NCBI GenBank assembly: GCA_902529515.1 | Contig: CABZWX010000005.1 | Span: 1-64,000, forward strand | Source of the DNA: an uncultured SAR116 cluster alpha proteobacterium | Lineage (GTDB): Bacteria > Pseudomonadota > Alphaproteobacteria > Puniceispirillales > Marisalimonadaceae | Reading direction: 5' to 3' | DNA: 64,000 bases | Part shown: positions 27,186 to 37,212 of the stretch, one piece after another | Layout of the letters: the number at the start of each line of letters is the position of its first letter | How positions within the stretch are numbered: the first letter of the stretch is position 1 | Position numbers and translations under genes: made by a program | Notes under the pieces: model-generated | What the model was told of the DNA's origin: nothing | Seen by the model: only the letters and a program-made list of their open reading frames with translations | Databases searched by the model: none

Positions 27186-27839
27186 ATGATTGATAGTTAT
27201 AAAACTGTTGGTGAAAATACTTATGAAATGATAAAAAAAGATATCATTTTTGGTAATTTAAAACCTTTAAAAAAATTAAAACTTAATGAATTAAAAAATA
27301 ATTATAAAACTAGTATTTCAACTTTAAGAGAAATTTTAAGTAGATTGTCTGGTGACGGCTTTGTTGTTTATGAAGAACAAAAAGGATTTTATGTTTCACC
27401 AGTTTCTAAATCTGATTTAAAAGAAATAGCAAATCTAAGAATTTTAATTGAAAGTCACGCATTAAAATATTCCTTAGAAAACTCAAATCCCGATTGGGAA
27501 GGATCTTTACTTGCAGCACACCACAAATTAAATCTTTATGAAAATAAATTATTAAAAAACAAAACTGAAGAAAGAAGCAATTGGAAAAGATATGATAGTG
27601 AATTTCATCAAACGTTAGTAAGAAATTGTAATTCAAAGAATTTAATTGAACTTCACAAATTAATTTTTGATAAATATTTAAGATATCAATTATTGGTATT
27701 AACTTTTAGGGGGAGTGGTTCGATTGAGGAACATAAAAAACTATTGGATTATAGTCTTGAAAGAAATTTTAAAAAGGCACAAATGGTATTAGAGGAGCAT
27801 ATTCAAAATGGTATTATTCACGCGAATAAAAGTTTTTAA
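27186..27839 (+). CDS. GntR-family transcriptional regulator (FCD domain)
   Basis: 217 residues. An N-terminal winged helix-turn-helix (about 8-75: YEMIKKDIIFGNLKPLKKLKLNEL, ISTLREILSRLSGDGFVVYEEQKGFYV) is followed by an all-helical FadR C-terminal effector domain (about 80-210) with RILIESHAL and the metal-ligand-like DSEFHQTLVRNCNSK. This regulator type binds organic acids and usually controls adjacent catabolic genes. It is divergent from the QuiC-like gene and is the only dedicated DNA-binding regulator I can see in the window. Effector is plausibly shikimate- or quinate-related. Confidence 0.9.
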   Translation: MIDSYKTVGENTYEMIKKDIIFGNLKPLKKLKLNELKNNYKTSISTLREILSRLSGDGFVVYEEQKGFYVSPVSKSDLKEIANLRILIESHALKYSLENSNPDWEGSLLAAHHKLNLYENKLLKNKTEERSNWKRYDSEFHQTLVRNCNSKNLIELHKLIFDKYLRYQLLVLTFRGSGSIEEHKKLLDYSLERNFKKAQMVLEEHIQNGIIHANKSF

Positions 27840-27850
27840 GTATCTATAAA

Positions 27851-30800
27851 TTATTTTTCACCAAAACCACCACCACCAGGTGTTTGCATTACAAATAAGT
27901 CGTTTGGTTCAACTTCACAACTATCGTTACCATTCAAGTTTAAAATTTTACCGTCAGTTCTTTCAAGCCATTCTTTACCGCAATCTCCTGGACTACCTCC
28001 ATTCAAACCAAATGGTTTTACTCTCCTATGTGAACATAATGTTGTTACTGTCATTGGCTCTAAAAATCTAAGTTTTCTTGTAACTCCATCTCCTCCATTA
28101 AACTTACCTTTTCCACCAGAATTTTCTCTAATTGAAAATTCTTCAAGTCTTACTGGAAAACGAGTTTCTAATACCTCGGGATCAGTGCTTCTAGTATTTG
28201 TCATATGAGTTTGAATAGCTGACGTTCCATGAAAGTTAGGACCAGCACCAGTTCCTCCACAAATGGTTTCATAATTTTGTATTGAGTCATTTCCCCATAT
28301 AAAATTATTCATGGTTGCTTGACTACCAGCAATCACACCTAGTGCTCCAAATAATGCGTTGCATGTCAATTGACTTACTTCTGTATTGCCGGCTATGACT
28401 GCAGAAGGGTACTTTGCATTTATCATTGAATTATTTGGTATAATGATTTTTATTGGTTTAAAACATCCTTCATTAAGTGGAATATTATTTCCAACTAATG
28501 TTCTAAATACATATAATATTACAGCATAACATACTGCCATTGGGGCATTATAGTTGAGGGGATTTTTAGGAGCTGTGCCTGTAAAATCAATTATAGCCTC
28601 ACGTTTTTTCTTATCAATTTTTACATTAACTCTTATGAACTCACCATTATCAAGTTCATACTCATATTCACCTTGTTTTAAATTAACTATGGCATTACGT
28701 ATACTTTCTTCTGCATTATCTTGTACATGATTCATGTAGGCATGCACAGTTTCAATACCAAATTGGTCAATCATTGAATTAATTTCATTTATACCTGTTT
28801 TGTTTGCTGCAACTTGAGCTGCAAGATCTGCCATATTATGTTCAACATTTCGACATGGATACTTACCGGATGATAGGATTTTTCTCATTTCTTGCTCACG
28901 AAATATACCTTTATCAAACAACTTAAAATTATCAATCAAGACACCTTCTTCTTCAATATGCTTTGAGTCTGGTGGACCAGAACCTGGTGTTTTACCTCCT
29001 ATGTCGGCATGATGGCCACGAGAGGCAACAAAAAATATAATTTCTTTTCCATTTTTATCAAAAACTGGGGTTATCACCGTTACATCTGGAAGATGTGTTC
29101 CACCATTAAATGGTGCGTTGAGTACAAAAACATCATCTGGATAAATATTATCTTTGTTTAATCTAACTACTGTTTTTATTGCCTCTGACATAGATCCTAA
29201 ATGAACTGGAACATGAGGGGCATTGGCAACTAGAGACCCTTCATTATTAAAAAGAGCACATGAAAAATCTAATCTTTCTTTTATATTCACTGAATAAGCA
29301 GTGTTTGCTAACGTTGCGCCCATTTGTTCAGCAATATTCATAAAAAGATTGTTAAATACTTCAAGCATTACAACATCTACAGATGTTCCTATTCCTTTTT
29401 GAAGTTTCTTTTCATCTACTCTAGATAATATTAAATTATAATGCTTGTCTAATGTTCCAGACCAACCAGCATCAATTATGTTAGTACCTGTTGCTTCTAC
29501 AATGATAGCTGGACCTGAAATATTCTGTCCAATTATTAATTCATCCCTTTTATAGATTGGTGTATTAATTTTTGATCCATTTACATACATTTTTTTGAAT
29601 GCAATAGGATTTGCCTTTGTAGTTGATGTGTTAGGATTTAAAAAATTATAGTTGTCTGTTTTTTTACCTACTGCTTCAACAGTTAGCATTTCAATAAATA
29701 TTTCTCTATCTTCAACAAAAAAACCAAAGCGTTTTTTATGTTCTTGTTCAAAAGATTTTCTCATATTTTCAGGTGTATCAAATTTGATTTCTAAATTTTG
29801 ATGTGAGCCTTTATAATGCAAAAAAGCATTTTTTAAGAGAATAATTGAAGCGTCAGAAATATCTTGATCATTTAGATCTTTTTTTGCTTGTGAAGATAAG
29901 ATTTCAATTAAGTTTTCAGCGTCTAAAATATTTGTGATATTTTTTTCAAAATGACCTTCCCTAATACTTCTAATTTCAGCAAGGCCCATTCCGTAGGCTG
30001 ATAAAACTCCAGCATATGGATGTATCATAACATTTGAAATACCAAGCGAATCAGCAACATTACATGCATGTTGCCCGCCTGCACCTCCAAAACAATTCAA
30101 CATATAATTTGTTACATCATAACCTTTTTGAATTGATATTTTTTTTATTGCATTAGCCATGTTTTCGACAGCTATTTTTAAAAAACCTTCAGCCATTTTA
30201 AAGATATCCATCATAGGCTCATTTTTTTCTTTAGAAATTATATCTGACAAATCCAAAAACTTTTTCTTTACAATTTCTAAATTTAGAGGTTGATCTCCAG
30301 TTTTCCCAAAAACTTTTGGGAAAAAATCTGGATTTAATTTACCTAATAAGACGTTGCAATCAGTTACAGTTAAAGGTCCACCTCTACCATATGATGCTGG
30401 GCCAGGAATTGCTCCAGCGCTCTCCGGGCCAACTTGAAATCTACCATCTTTATAGGAAAGAATTGAGCCACCACCTGCTGCCACAGTATTAATCTGCATC
30501 ATAGGAGCTCTAATTCTTACACCTGCTAATTCTGTCTCAAACGATCTTTCAAACTCACCAGCAAAATGGCATACATCTGTAGAGGTTCCACCCATATCAA
30601 ATCCAATTAATTTATTAAATCCCGCTTGCTTTCCGGTTTGTGTCATACTCACAACTCCTCCAGCTGGGCCAGATAATAAAGCATCTTTACCTTGGAAAAG
30701 ATTTGCGTCTGTTAGGCCTCCATTGGATTGCATAAACATTAATTGAGTAGATTTAGTATCTTTAAGTTCTTCTGAAACTTGATTTACGTACCGTCTAAGA

Positions 30801-31444
30801 ATTGGAGATAAATAAGCATCAACTACGGTGGTATCACCTCTACCAACTAATTTAATTAGTGGAGATACTTTATGACTTACTGAAATTTGATTAAAATTTT
30901 CTTCTTTTGCAATTTTTTCAATTTTATTTTCATGATCAGGATTTATATATGAATGCATAAAAGCAATAGCTACACTATTTATACCATCTGATTTTGCTTT
31001 GATTAGTGAATTTCGTACTTCTTCCTCATTTAATTCAGTAACTACATCGCCTTTATCGTTTAATCTTTCTGATACTTCTACTACTCTTTCGTATAACAAC
31101 TCTGGTAATTTGATATTTAGATCAAATAATAGTGGTCTATTTTGATAACCAATTCTTAATAAGTCTCCAAAGCCTTTTGTAATAAGCAGTAGAGTTCTAT
31201 CACCTTTTCTTTCAAGTAATGCATTAGTTGCAACAGTTGTACCCATTTTCACTGAAGAAATTATATCTGTAGGAATTTTATCTTCTTTTTTGAGCTCAAG
31301 AATTCTTCTTATACCTGCAACTGCAGCATCTTTGTAAGCACCAGAGTTCTCTGATAAAAGCTTATCAATTATTATTTTACCATCAGGTTTTTTTGCTACT
31401 ATATCGGTGAATGTACCACCTCTATCTATCCAAAATTGCCACAT
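27851..31444 (-). CDS. Fused HyuA-HyuB hydantoinase / 5-oxoprolinase (ATP-dependent)
   Basis: 1197 residues containing both subunits of the hydantoinase/oxoprolinase family in one chain. HyuA part: [14 protein letters not shown] at the N-terminus (ATP site), the second [14 protein letters not shown] near 285 and [13 protein letters not shown] near 455. HyuB part from about 690: [42 protein letters not shown], and the C-terminal GGDGVTRKL and TPGGGGFG. Full-length fusions of this kind usually cleave 5-oxoproline to glutamate with ATP; related enzymes open N-methylhydantoins. It converges on the GntR gene. Exact lactam unknown. Confidence 0.9.
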   Translation of the reverse strand: MWQFWIDRGGTFTDIVAKKPDGKIIIDKLLSENSGAYKDAAVAGIRRILELKKEDKIPTDIISSVKMGTTVATNALLERKGDRTLLLITKGFGDLLRIGYQNRPLLFDLNIKLPELLYERVVEVSERLNDKGDVVTELNEEEVRNSLIKAKSDGINSVAIAFMHSYINPDHENKIEKIAKEENFNQISVSHKVSPLIKLVGRGDTTVVDAYLSPILRRYVNQVSEELKDTKSTQLMFMQSNGGLTDANLFQGKDALLSGPAGGVVSMTQTGKQAGFNKLIGFDMGGTSTDVCHFAGEFERSFETELAGVRIRAPMMQINTVAAGGGSILSYKDGRFQVGPESAGAIPGPASYGRGGPLTVTDCNVLLGKLNPDFFPKVFGKTGDQPLNLEIVKKKFLDLSDIISKEKNEPMMDIFKMAEGFLKIAVENMANAIKKISIQKGYDVTNYMLNCFGGAGGQHACNVADSLGISNVMIHPYAGVLSAYGMGLAEIRSIREGHFEKNITNILDAENLIEILSSQAKKDLNDQDISDASIILLKNAFLHYKGSHQNLEIKFDTPENMRKSFEQEHKKRFGFFVEDREIFIEMLTVEAVGKKTDNYNFLNPNTSTTKANPIAFKKMYVNGSKINTPIYKRDELIIGQNISGPAIIVEATGTNIIDAGWSGTLDKHYNLILSRVDEKKLQKGIGTSVDVVMLEVFNNLFMNIAEQMGATLANTAYSVNIKERLDFSCALFNNEGSLVANAPHVPVHLGSMSEAIKTVVRLNKDNIYPDDVFVLNAPFNGGTHLPDVTVITPVFDKNGKEIIFFVASRGHHADIGGKTPGSGPPDSKHIEEEGVLIDNFKLFDKGIFREQEMRKILSSGKYPCRNVEHNMADLAAQVAANKTGINEINSMIDQFGIETVHAYMNHVQDNAEESIRNAIVNLKQGEYEYELDNGEFIRVNVKIDKKKREAIIDFTGTAPKNPLNYNAPMAVCYAVILYVFRTLVGNNIPLNEGCFKPIKIIIPNNSMINAKYPSAVIAGNTEVSQLTCNALFGALGVIAGSQATMNNFIWGNDSIQNYETICGGTGAGPNFHGTSAIQTHMTNTRSTDPEVLETRFPVRLEEFSIRENSGGKGKFNGGDGVTRKLRFLEPMTVTTLCSHRRVKPFGLNGGSPGDCGKEWLERTDGKILNLNGNDSCEVEPNDLFVMQTPGGGGFGEK

Positions 31445-31477
31445 ATTATTCTGCCAGTGTTATGTTTGTAAGTAAGA

Positions 31478-32449
31478 TTATTTTTTTAAATCGTCTTGAA
31501 TATAGGTTTTGATTATCTCATCAAAATTTGTTTCTGCCTTGAAACCTAGTTCAATGGATCTTTTTGTATCAAAATTTCTTGCCCATCCACTTACTATTTT
31601 TTGTATTGTTGGGTCAGGTTGATGTTTGATAAGTTTTATAACATGACTGCCAGCAACTCTCTCTAATGCGTCTATTTGTTCTTGAACGGTTACAGATAAA
31701 CCAGGCATGTTTAATGTTATTCTGTCATTTAATTTTGATGTATCAATCTCTGCAGCATGAACTAAAAAACCTGCAGCAGCTCTTGGTGTTGCATGCCAAT
31801 GTCTTACATCAGGATTAACGGGAAGAATTGCTTCTTGACCATTTAAAGGCTCACGTATAATTCCAGAAAAAAAGCCTGAAGCTGCAAGATTAGGTTTACC
31901 AGGTCTTACGCAAATAGTAGGTAACCTTATTGATACACCATCAATCATTTTCTTTCTTGAGTAATCTGCTAATAATAACTCAGATATAGCTTTTTGGGCT
32001 CCATAAGATGTAAGAGGGGTTGTAAAAAAATCATCGGGTATCTTATCTGGGAATGGGGCGCCAAAAACTGCTATTGAGCTTGTAAAAACTAATCTTGGGC
32101 AATAATTGTCTCCTTGATGTCTTATTGCCTCAAATAAACCCCAGCTTCCTTTTGCATTTATATCCCAACCTAAATCAAATTCCTGTTCAGCTTGTCCTGA
32201 AACTATAGCAGCCAAATGAAAAATTATATCTGGCTTAGATAAAATAAGATTTGTACTGACATCTATATCTGAAATATCACCTGACTTTGATTGTATTGGA
32301 ATATTAGTATTATTAGGATAGGGGGCTTCTATGATATCAAACAATGTGATTTCACTGATTTTTTTATTATTTAATTTTTCTTTTTTTAATAAGAGATTAA
32401 GCAGTTTTTGCCCAATCATCCCAGCTCCGCCCATTATTAATATTTTCAT
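31478..32449 (-). CDS. denD: D-erythronate dehydrogenase-like NAD-dependent epimerase/dehydratase
   Basis: 323-residue extended SDR. GGAGMIGQKL (7-16) binds NAD; Ser in FTSSIAVFG (near 125) and Tyr-Lys in TSYGAQK (near 150) are the catalytic set. The specific blocks IVSGQAEQEFDLGWDIN, DDFFTTPLTSYGAQK, and ICVRPGKPNLAASGFFSGIIREPL are those of DenD, which oxidises D-erythronate at C2 to 2-oxo-tetronate. GAGGG lies upstream of the ATG. LtnD, OtnI and OtnC homologues occur further on (38999-48479), completing most of a tetronate route; the needed kinase is absent. Confidence 0.86.
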   Translation of the reverse strand: MKILIMGGAGMIGQKLLNLLLKKEKLNNKKISEITLFDIIEAPYPNNTNIPIQSKSGDISDIDVSTNLILSKPDIIFHLAAIVSGQAEQEFDLGWDINAKGSWGLFEAIRHQGDNYCPRLVFTSSIAVFGAPFPDKIPDDFFTTPLTSYGAQKAISELLLADYSRKKMIDGVSIRLPTICVRPGKPNLAASGFFSGIIREPLNGQEAILPVNPDVRHWHATPRAAAGFLVHAAEIDTSKLNDRITLNMPGLSVTVQEQIDALERVAGSHVIKLIKHQPDPTIQKIVSGWARNFDTKRSIELGFKAETNFDEIIKTYIQDDLKK

Positions 32450-32543
32450 AAAACCCTCTTTATTAATTTATTGATTGAAGAATTTTGAATAACAACATAT
32501 TAAAATAGAAAGTAAAAATAAAAAATAAATTTCTGATAAATTA

Positions 32544-33164
32544 ATGCATAATTATATTAAATCTACTCTTTCAATGTCTCCTGTTATGCCTGTATTGACA
32601 ATTGATAATATTGATAATGTTGAATATTTATTTGAGGCTCTAATCAAAGGAAATCTTAAGGTAGTTGAAATCACTTTAAGAACGGATTGTGCCCTAAAAG
32701 CAATAGAGATTGCGTCTAAAAAATTTCCTTCTTTGAAAATTGGAGCAGGTACAGTTTTAAACAATGAAGATTTAAATTCCGTAAAAGATGCTGGAGCGAA
32801 ATTTGCTGTTAGTCCTGGCTCTACAATTTCCCTTGCTACACATGCACTAGAAAAAGAATTTCCATTCCTGCCGGGAGTTTCAAACTCCAGTGATATTATG
32901 AATTTAATGAATTTAGATTATAAATTTTTTAAATTTTTTCCAGCACAAGCTGCAGGTGGTCTTGAATATCTTAAATCTTTAAGTGGGCCATTTCCTGAAA
33001 TTTTGTTTTGCCCAACAGGTGGTATTAACCAAAATAACGCTCATGAATGGCTTAGTCAAAAGAATGTAATATGTGTAGGCGGTAGTTGGATAATTCCACC
33101 TGAAAGAAGAGATTACAAAGAAATTACAAAAAGAGCTTTATTAGCAAGTAGTTTGTCAAAATAA
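32544..33164 (+). CDS. eda: 2-dehydro-3-deoxy-phosphogluconate aldolase
   Basis: Cleaves KDPG to pyruvate and glyceraldehyde-3-phosphate. 206 residues. The catalytic Glu is Glu42 in VEITLRT and the Schiff-base Lys is Lys130 in YKFFKFFPAQ; IGAGTVLN and the phosphate-binding CPTGGIN are intact. It serves both the Entner-Doudoroff route (zwf-pgl-edd at 7.2-11.1 kb) and KDG kinase at 40850. It stands alone, divergent from denD. Action on other 2-keto-3-deoxy acids, including sulfo- or non-phosphorylated ones, cannot be excluded. Confidence 0.92.
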   Translation: MHNYIKSTLSMSPVMPVLTIDNIDNVEYLFEALIKGNLKVVEITLRTDCALKAIEIASKKFPSLKIGAGTVLNNEDLNSVKDAGAKFAVSPGSTISLATHALEKEFPFLPGVSNSSDIMNLMNLDYKFFKFFPAQAAGGLEYLKSLSGPFPEILFCPTGGINQNNAHEWLSQKNVICVGGSWIIPPERRDYKEITKRALLASSLSK

Positions 33165-33278
33165 TTTCCTCTTTGTTCTAAATAAATAATAAATAAATTT
33201 TTTTGTAAAATATTTCAATTTGTCTATCATTATATTTAGAAATTAGTTTTATGTGTTTTTAAAAACTTGGGGGAAGCA

Positions 33279-33839
33279 ATGACTGAATATTCAATTGAGG
33301 ATTATGTAACTGATATTCGTTCAGTTGTAAAAGAAGAGACTGACGAGGGAAAGATAATCGATAGAATAAAACCATTATCAAAAAAAATAGCAGCAAACAA
33401 AAGTTGGGTTAAGCCAGAATATTTTAATGTAGATAAAGAACAGGGATTTGGATTGCATTTACTGCACGAAGAAAAAGATCATAGTTTAGCTGTTTTTGCA
33501 ATTGCGTGGGCTCCTGGAGAGGGACTTGCGCCACATAATCACAAAACATGGGCGGTTGTTGCTGGTATTCAAGGACAAGAACATGAAACTAATTACAAAA
33601 GAATAGATGATGGAACTACAGAAGGTTTTGCGGATTTAGTAAAAACAAATGAAGAGACTATATATGCAGGAGACGCTACTTGTTGTTTGCCTGAAGACAT
33701 ACATAGTGTTTGGAATAATGGTCGTGAGATAGCTCTTTCTATACATACATATGGAAAACATCTCAATCATACAGGAAGATCAATTTTTGATATTAATCAA
33801 AAAACTGAAACTCCCTGTATAGTAAAGGTTCAAAATTAA
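33279..33839 (+). CDS. Cysteine-dioxygenase-like cupin
   Basis: 186-residue cupin of the thiol dioxygenase kind. Motif one reads GLAPHNHKTWAVVAGIQGQEHE (HxH near residue 85), and the late His is in LPEDIHSVWN. A CDO-type three-His iron site is therefore possible, while the usual Cys-Tyr crosslink pair is not obvious. Relatives oxidise cysteine or 3-mercaptopropionate. A TTG start at 33267 is possible, but its GGGGGA bases are the ribosome site for the ATG at 33279. Isolated between eda and convergent sugar-acid genes; a sulfur role would link to the sulfonate module. Confidence 0.8.
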   Translation: MTEYSIEDYVTDIRSVVKEETDEGKIIDRIKPLSKKIAANKSWVKPEYFNVDKEQGFGLHLLHEEKDHSLAVFAIAWAPGEGLAPHNHKTWAVVAGIQGQEHETNYKRIDDGTTEGFADLVKTNEETIYAGDATCCLPEDIHSVWNNGREIALSIHTYGKHLNHTGRSIFDINQKTETPCIVKVQN

Positions 33840-33876
33840 TTAAGTTTTATACGAAAAGTTCTAAGTTAAAATCCAA

Positions 33877-34719
33877 TTAACCTTGGAAACATGTTTGATT
33901 TTGTTCACCCAAACCTTCTATACCCAACTTCATTTTATCGCCCGCTTTTAAAAAAACAGGTGGTTTCATTCCACCACCAACTCCAGGTGGAGTACCTGTA
34001 GCAATAATATCGCCAGGATTTAAACTCATAAATTGTGATAAATAATATACAATGTATTTTGCAGAGAATATCATGGTTTTTGTAGAACCATCTTGCATTC
34101 TTTTACCATTAACATCTAGATACATTTTTAGGTTCTGAACGTCAGACACTTCATCTTTAGTAACTAAATATGGTCCAGTTGGCCCAAAAGTGTCACAAGA
34201 TTTGCCTTTAGTCCACTGTCCTTCTTTTTTTAGTTGAAATTCTCTTTCTGAAACATCATTAACTACACAATATCCAGCGATATATTCTTCTGCATCTTCT
34301 TCATTAATATATTTAGCTTTTTTTCCAATTATAATACCAAGTTCAACTTCCCAGTCAGTTTCATTAGAATTTCTTGGTATTTCAACACTATCATTTGGAC
34401 CTACTACAGCAGATGTTGCCTTTGAAAATAATATTGGTTCACTTGGTACAGGCATTCCAGTTTCTGCAGCGTGATCCGAATAATTTAACCCAATACAAAG
34501 AAATTTTCCAATATTACCAACACATGCTCCCAATCTTGTATTTTCAGGAATAATTGGTAAAGATGAAACATCAATCATAGAAATTTTATTCAAGCCCTCT
34601 TCACTAACATTGTCTCCATTGATATCCGTAATATGATTAGATAAATCTCTTATTTTACCATCCTGATCAAGAATACCAGGCTTTTCTTTCCCAATTTCTC
34701 CGTAGCGTAATAATTTCAT
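33877..34719 (-). CDS. Fumarylacetoacetate-hydrolase-family enzyme (2,4-diketo-3-deoxyaldonate hydrolase-like)
   Basis: 280 residues. Metal-binding acid residues lie in WEVELGIIIGKKA near 118-130 and in the NDVSERE segment; the C-terminal GDIIATGTPPGVGGGMKPPVFLKAGD is the family signature. Sequence style matches the FAHD hydrolases that split 2,4-diketo-3-deoxy-L-rhamnonate/fuconate to pyruvate and L-lactate; ureidoglycolate lyase-type assignments are less likely. AAGGAAG precedes the ATG. It is downstream, in one operon, of an SDR resembling 2-keto-3-deoxy-L-fuconate dehydrogenase, the preceding step of that pathway. Confidence 0.88.
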   Translation of the reverse strand: MKLLRYGEIGKEKPGILDQDGKIRDLSNHITDINGDNVSEEGLNKISMIDVSSLPIIPENTRLGACVGNIGKFLCIGLNYSDHAAETGMPVPSEPILFSKATSAVVGPNDSVEIPRNSNETDWEVELGIIIGKKAKYINEEDAEEYIAGYCVVNDVSEREFQLKKEGQWTKGKSCDTFGPTGPYLVTKDEVSDVQNLKMYLDVNGKRMQDGSTKTMIFSAKYIVYYLSQFMSLNPGDIIATGTPPGVGGGMKPPVFLKAGDKMKLGIEGLGEQNQTCFQG

Positions 34720-34769
34720 TTTACTTCCTTTCTTTAATTAAAATAATTAAAAATTTTATTATTGATTTA

Positions 34770-35504
34770 TTACATACATATTCCACCATCAATTATATGG
34801 AATTGACCTGTAGTAAAAGCTGATGCATCACTAGCTAGATAAACCGCAAGATTAGCGACTTCTTCTGCCTCACCAAATCTTCCCATTGGTTGCCTTGCAA
34901 CAAATTGTTTCTTGGCTAATTCATAATCTCCCATATCTAAAAGTCTTTGCTCTAATGATGGACTTTGAATTGTTCCTGGACAAATAGCATTACATCTAAT
35001 CCCATGGTTGATATAATCAGCTGCTACCGATTTAGTTATTCCCAATACTGCAGCTTTAGAGGCTGAATATATAAATCTTTTTGGTATTCCTTTTGTTGAA
35101 GATGATACTGATGCAATATTAATTATTGATCCACCACCTTTATTAATCATAACAGGAAGAATCTCCTTTATCATATGATACATAGATTTACTATTTAGGT
35201 TGAACGCTAAATCCCAATCATCATCTGTAGATTCTAAAATTGTTCCATTATGAACTATACCTGCACAGTTAAAAAGAATATCTGGAGCTTTTATCGAGCT
35301 AACTAATTTTTTTATTTCATTATAATCTGTTACATCAAGAATATGAGTTTCGTTAACTACATCCTTTAACAAAGATAAACTTTTGTGATTAATATCTGTG
35401 GCAATTACATATGCTCCTGCTTCTGCGAAAGCTTCAGCCGTTGCTTTACCAATTCCCTGTCCAGAAGCAGTTAAAAGTGCGGTCTTGTTTTTTAGATTAA
35501 TCAT
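34770..35504 (-). CDS. SDR oxidoreductase, 2-keto-3-deoxy-L-fuconate (aldonate) 4-dehydrogenase-like
   Basis: 244-residue classical SDR with all catalytic residues: GQGIGKA cofactor loop, CAG, Ser in NIASVSSS, and YSASK. The block KGIPKRFIYSASKAAVLGITKSVAAD followed by GIRCNAICPGTIQSPSLEQRL is typical of 2-keto-3-deoxy-L-fuconate dehydrogenase and its DHRS6-like relatives. It would make the 2,4-diketo acid used by the next gene's FAH-type hydrolase. AAGGAG ribosome site; 50 bases before the hydrolase gene and nine after the UxaA-type gene, hence one operon. Confidence 0.88.
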   Translation of the reverse strand: MINLKNKTALLTASGQGIGKATAEAFAEAGAYVIATDINHKSLSLLKDVVNETHILDVTDYNEIKKLVSSIKAPDILFNCAGIVHNGTILESTDDDWDLAFNLNSKSMYHMIKEILPVMINKGGGSIINIASVSSSTKGIPKRFIYSASKAAVLGITKSVAADYINHGIRCNAICPGTIQSPSLEQRLLDMGDYELAKKQFVARQPMGRFGEAEEVANLAVYLASDASAFTTGQFHIIDGGICM

Positions 35505-35513
35505 AATAACTCC

Positions 35514-37037
35514 TTACATAGTTGCTCCAATTTGCCAAGGAACAAACTCCAAGTCACCAAGACCTTGAATTTCAGATTTAGATTTTTCGCCAGATGCCAC
35601 ACGTACAATTAAATCAAATATTTCTTGTCCAATATCTTCAATAGTTTTATTGTCTGTAATCACTTTACCAGCATTTACATCCATATCCTCAACCATATTA
35701 TTATACATTTCAGTATTGGTCGCTATTTTAATTGAAGGTGAGGGTTTACATCCAAAACATGAACCTCTTCCGGTAGTAAAAGTTACGACATTACAACCAC
35801 TAGCAATTTGACCCGTTACTGATGCTGGATCGTATCCAGGGCTATCCATAAATAAAAAACCTTTTTTCTCTGCTTGCTGTGCATACAGGAGAACGTCATT
35901 TAACGGTGTGGTTCCACCTTTAGCAGCAGCACCTAGAGACTTTTCTAATATTGTAGTTAATCCACCTGCTTTGTTACCTGGGGAAGGGTTATTATTTAAA
36001 CTTCCCTTATTTCTTGTTACATAATCTTCCCACCATAGAATTCTATCAACAAGTTTTTTGCCTACTTCATGAGAAATGGCTCTTCTTGTTAGCATGTGTT
36101 CTGCACCATAAATTTCTGGTGTTTCTGCCAAAATTGCAGTGCCACCATTTTTTACAATTAAATCTGCAGCATGACCAAGTGAAGGGTTTGAGGTTATACC
36201 AGACCATGCATCGGATCCTCCACATTGAAGAGCAACACTTAAATGTTCGACAGATTGATCAGTTCGCTCAATGGAATTAACTTCAGGAAGCATATCATCA
36301 ATACATTTTATTCCAGCTTTAATTGTTTTTCTAAGACCTCCCATGTCTTGTAGGGTCATAGTTTTAAAAAATGGATTTTCATTCAAGTTAAAAGCATCCA
36401 TTAAAAACTTGATTTGATTTGCCTCACATCCTAATCCAATTAGTAATATACCAGCTAAATTTGGATGTTGAATATATCCTAAAAGGACTCTTTGAAGAGC
36501 GTCAAAACCGTCTCCTGAATCTGCCATTCCACATCCAGTGCCATGAGTAAATGAAACTACTCCATCAACATTTGGGAATTTAGATAATATTTCTTCATCA
36601 AATGCTTCTGCAATATTTTTTGCAGCTGTAGCTGAACAATTTACAGAAGTTAGTATCCCAATATAATTTCTTGTCCCAACCTTTCCGTTTTGTCTTTTGT
36701 ATCCTTTGAAAGTAGCTCTTTTTTCAGGTTCAATCATGTTGGGTAATTTAACAGATGTTGAAAATTCATAATCATGATCTGTTGATTGAAAATTTGTATT
36801 TTCAACATGTACATGTTCACCTGGTAAAATATCTTTGCTAGCAATACCTATCAATTGGTCATACTTGATTATTTTCTCACCTTTTACTATTTTTCTTAAG
36901 GCAATTTTATGACCTTTCGGAATAATGTTTTTACTCTCAAGATCTTGAGTTATTTCACCAGCATTTATTTCTCTTAATGCTGTAGCAACATTGTCATTTT
37001 CATTAAGTTTAACTGTTAAGTTTTCAATATTATTCAT
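35514..37037 (-). CDS. uxaA: Altronate dehydratase-type UxaA-family hydro-lyase
   Basis: About 507 residues, both halves present: an N-terminal SAF domain (NENDNVATALREI, GEKIIKYDQLIGIA) and the large C-terminal domain with TSVNCSATAAKNIAEAF, GTGCGMADSGDG, LQCGGSDAWSGITSNPSLG and GRGSCFGCKPSPS. It dehydrates D-altronate (or a related sugar acid) to 2-keto-3-deoxygluconate. Split relatives include sulfolactate sulfo-lyase SuyAB, so a sulfonate substrate is a remote alternative. The ATG at 37037 has GGGGGA upstream; the longer reading from 37067 is rejected. First gene of an operon with an SDR and an FAH hydrolase. Confidence 0.88.
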   Translation of the reverse strand: MNNIENLTVKLNENDNVATALREINAGEITQDLESKNIIPKGHKIALRKIVKGEKIIKYDQLIGIASKDILPGEHVHVENTNFQSTDHDYEFSTSVKLPNMIEPEKRATFKGYKRQNGKVGTRNYIGILTSVNCSATAAKNIAEAFDEEILSKFPNVDGVVSFTHGTGCGMADSGDGFDALQRVLLGYIQHPNLAGILLIGLGCEANQIKFLMDAFNLNENPFFKTMTLQDMGGLRKTIKAGIKCIDDMLPEVNSIERTDQSVEHLSVALQCGGSDAWSGITSNPSLGHAADLIVKNGGTAILAETPEIYGAEHMLTRRAISHEVGKKLVDRILWWEDYVTRNKGSLNNNPSPGNKAGGLTTILEKSLGAAAKGGTTPLNDVLLYAQQAEKKGFLFMDSPGYDPASVTGQIASGCNVVTFTTGRGSCFGCKPSPSIKIATNTEMYNNMVEDMDVNAGKVITDNKTIEDIGQEIFDLIVRVASGEKSKSEIQGLGDLEFVPWQIGATM

Positions 37038-37120
37038 TTTTATTATCCCCCAACTAATAAAAAGCAAAAAAACTGAAATTATCTTTTGATTTTTTTTAAA
37101 TCAAGTATGATTGTTACATT

Positions 37121-37142
37121 GATCTTAAAATATATTAAGATC
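37121..37142. promoter_or_regulatory. 22-bp palindrome in the uxaA/araD-type divergent promoter region
   Basis: GATCTTAA (37121-37128) and TTAAGATC (37135-37142) are exact reverse complements around AATATA; 20 of 22 positions are self-complementary. It sits in the 175-base spacer shared by two divergent catabolic operons, the usual place for a shared operator. A second inverted repeat, TTGATTT/AAATCAA (37086-37104), lies nearer uxaA. No regulator gene is adjacent, so the binding protein would be encoded elsewhere. Confidence 0.5.
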
Positions 37143-37212
37143 TATTCATACTATTTTTAAAATAATTTATAAACTCTATTTGTTGTTTTTAAATTTTACT
37201 TGGGAGAAAATC

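Noticed and set aside
35514..37037. UxaA-type protein as a sulfolactate sulfo-lyase SuyAB fusion
   Set aside because: SuyAB are relatives, but the full-length SAF plus C-terminal layout and the KDG kinase and aldolase nearby fit altronate dehydratase better.
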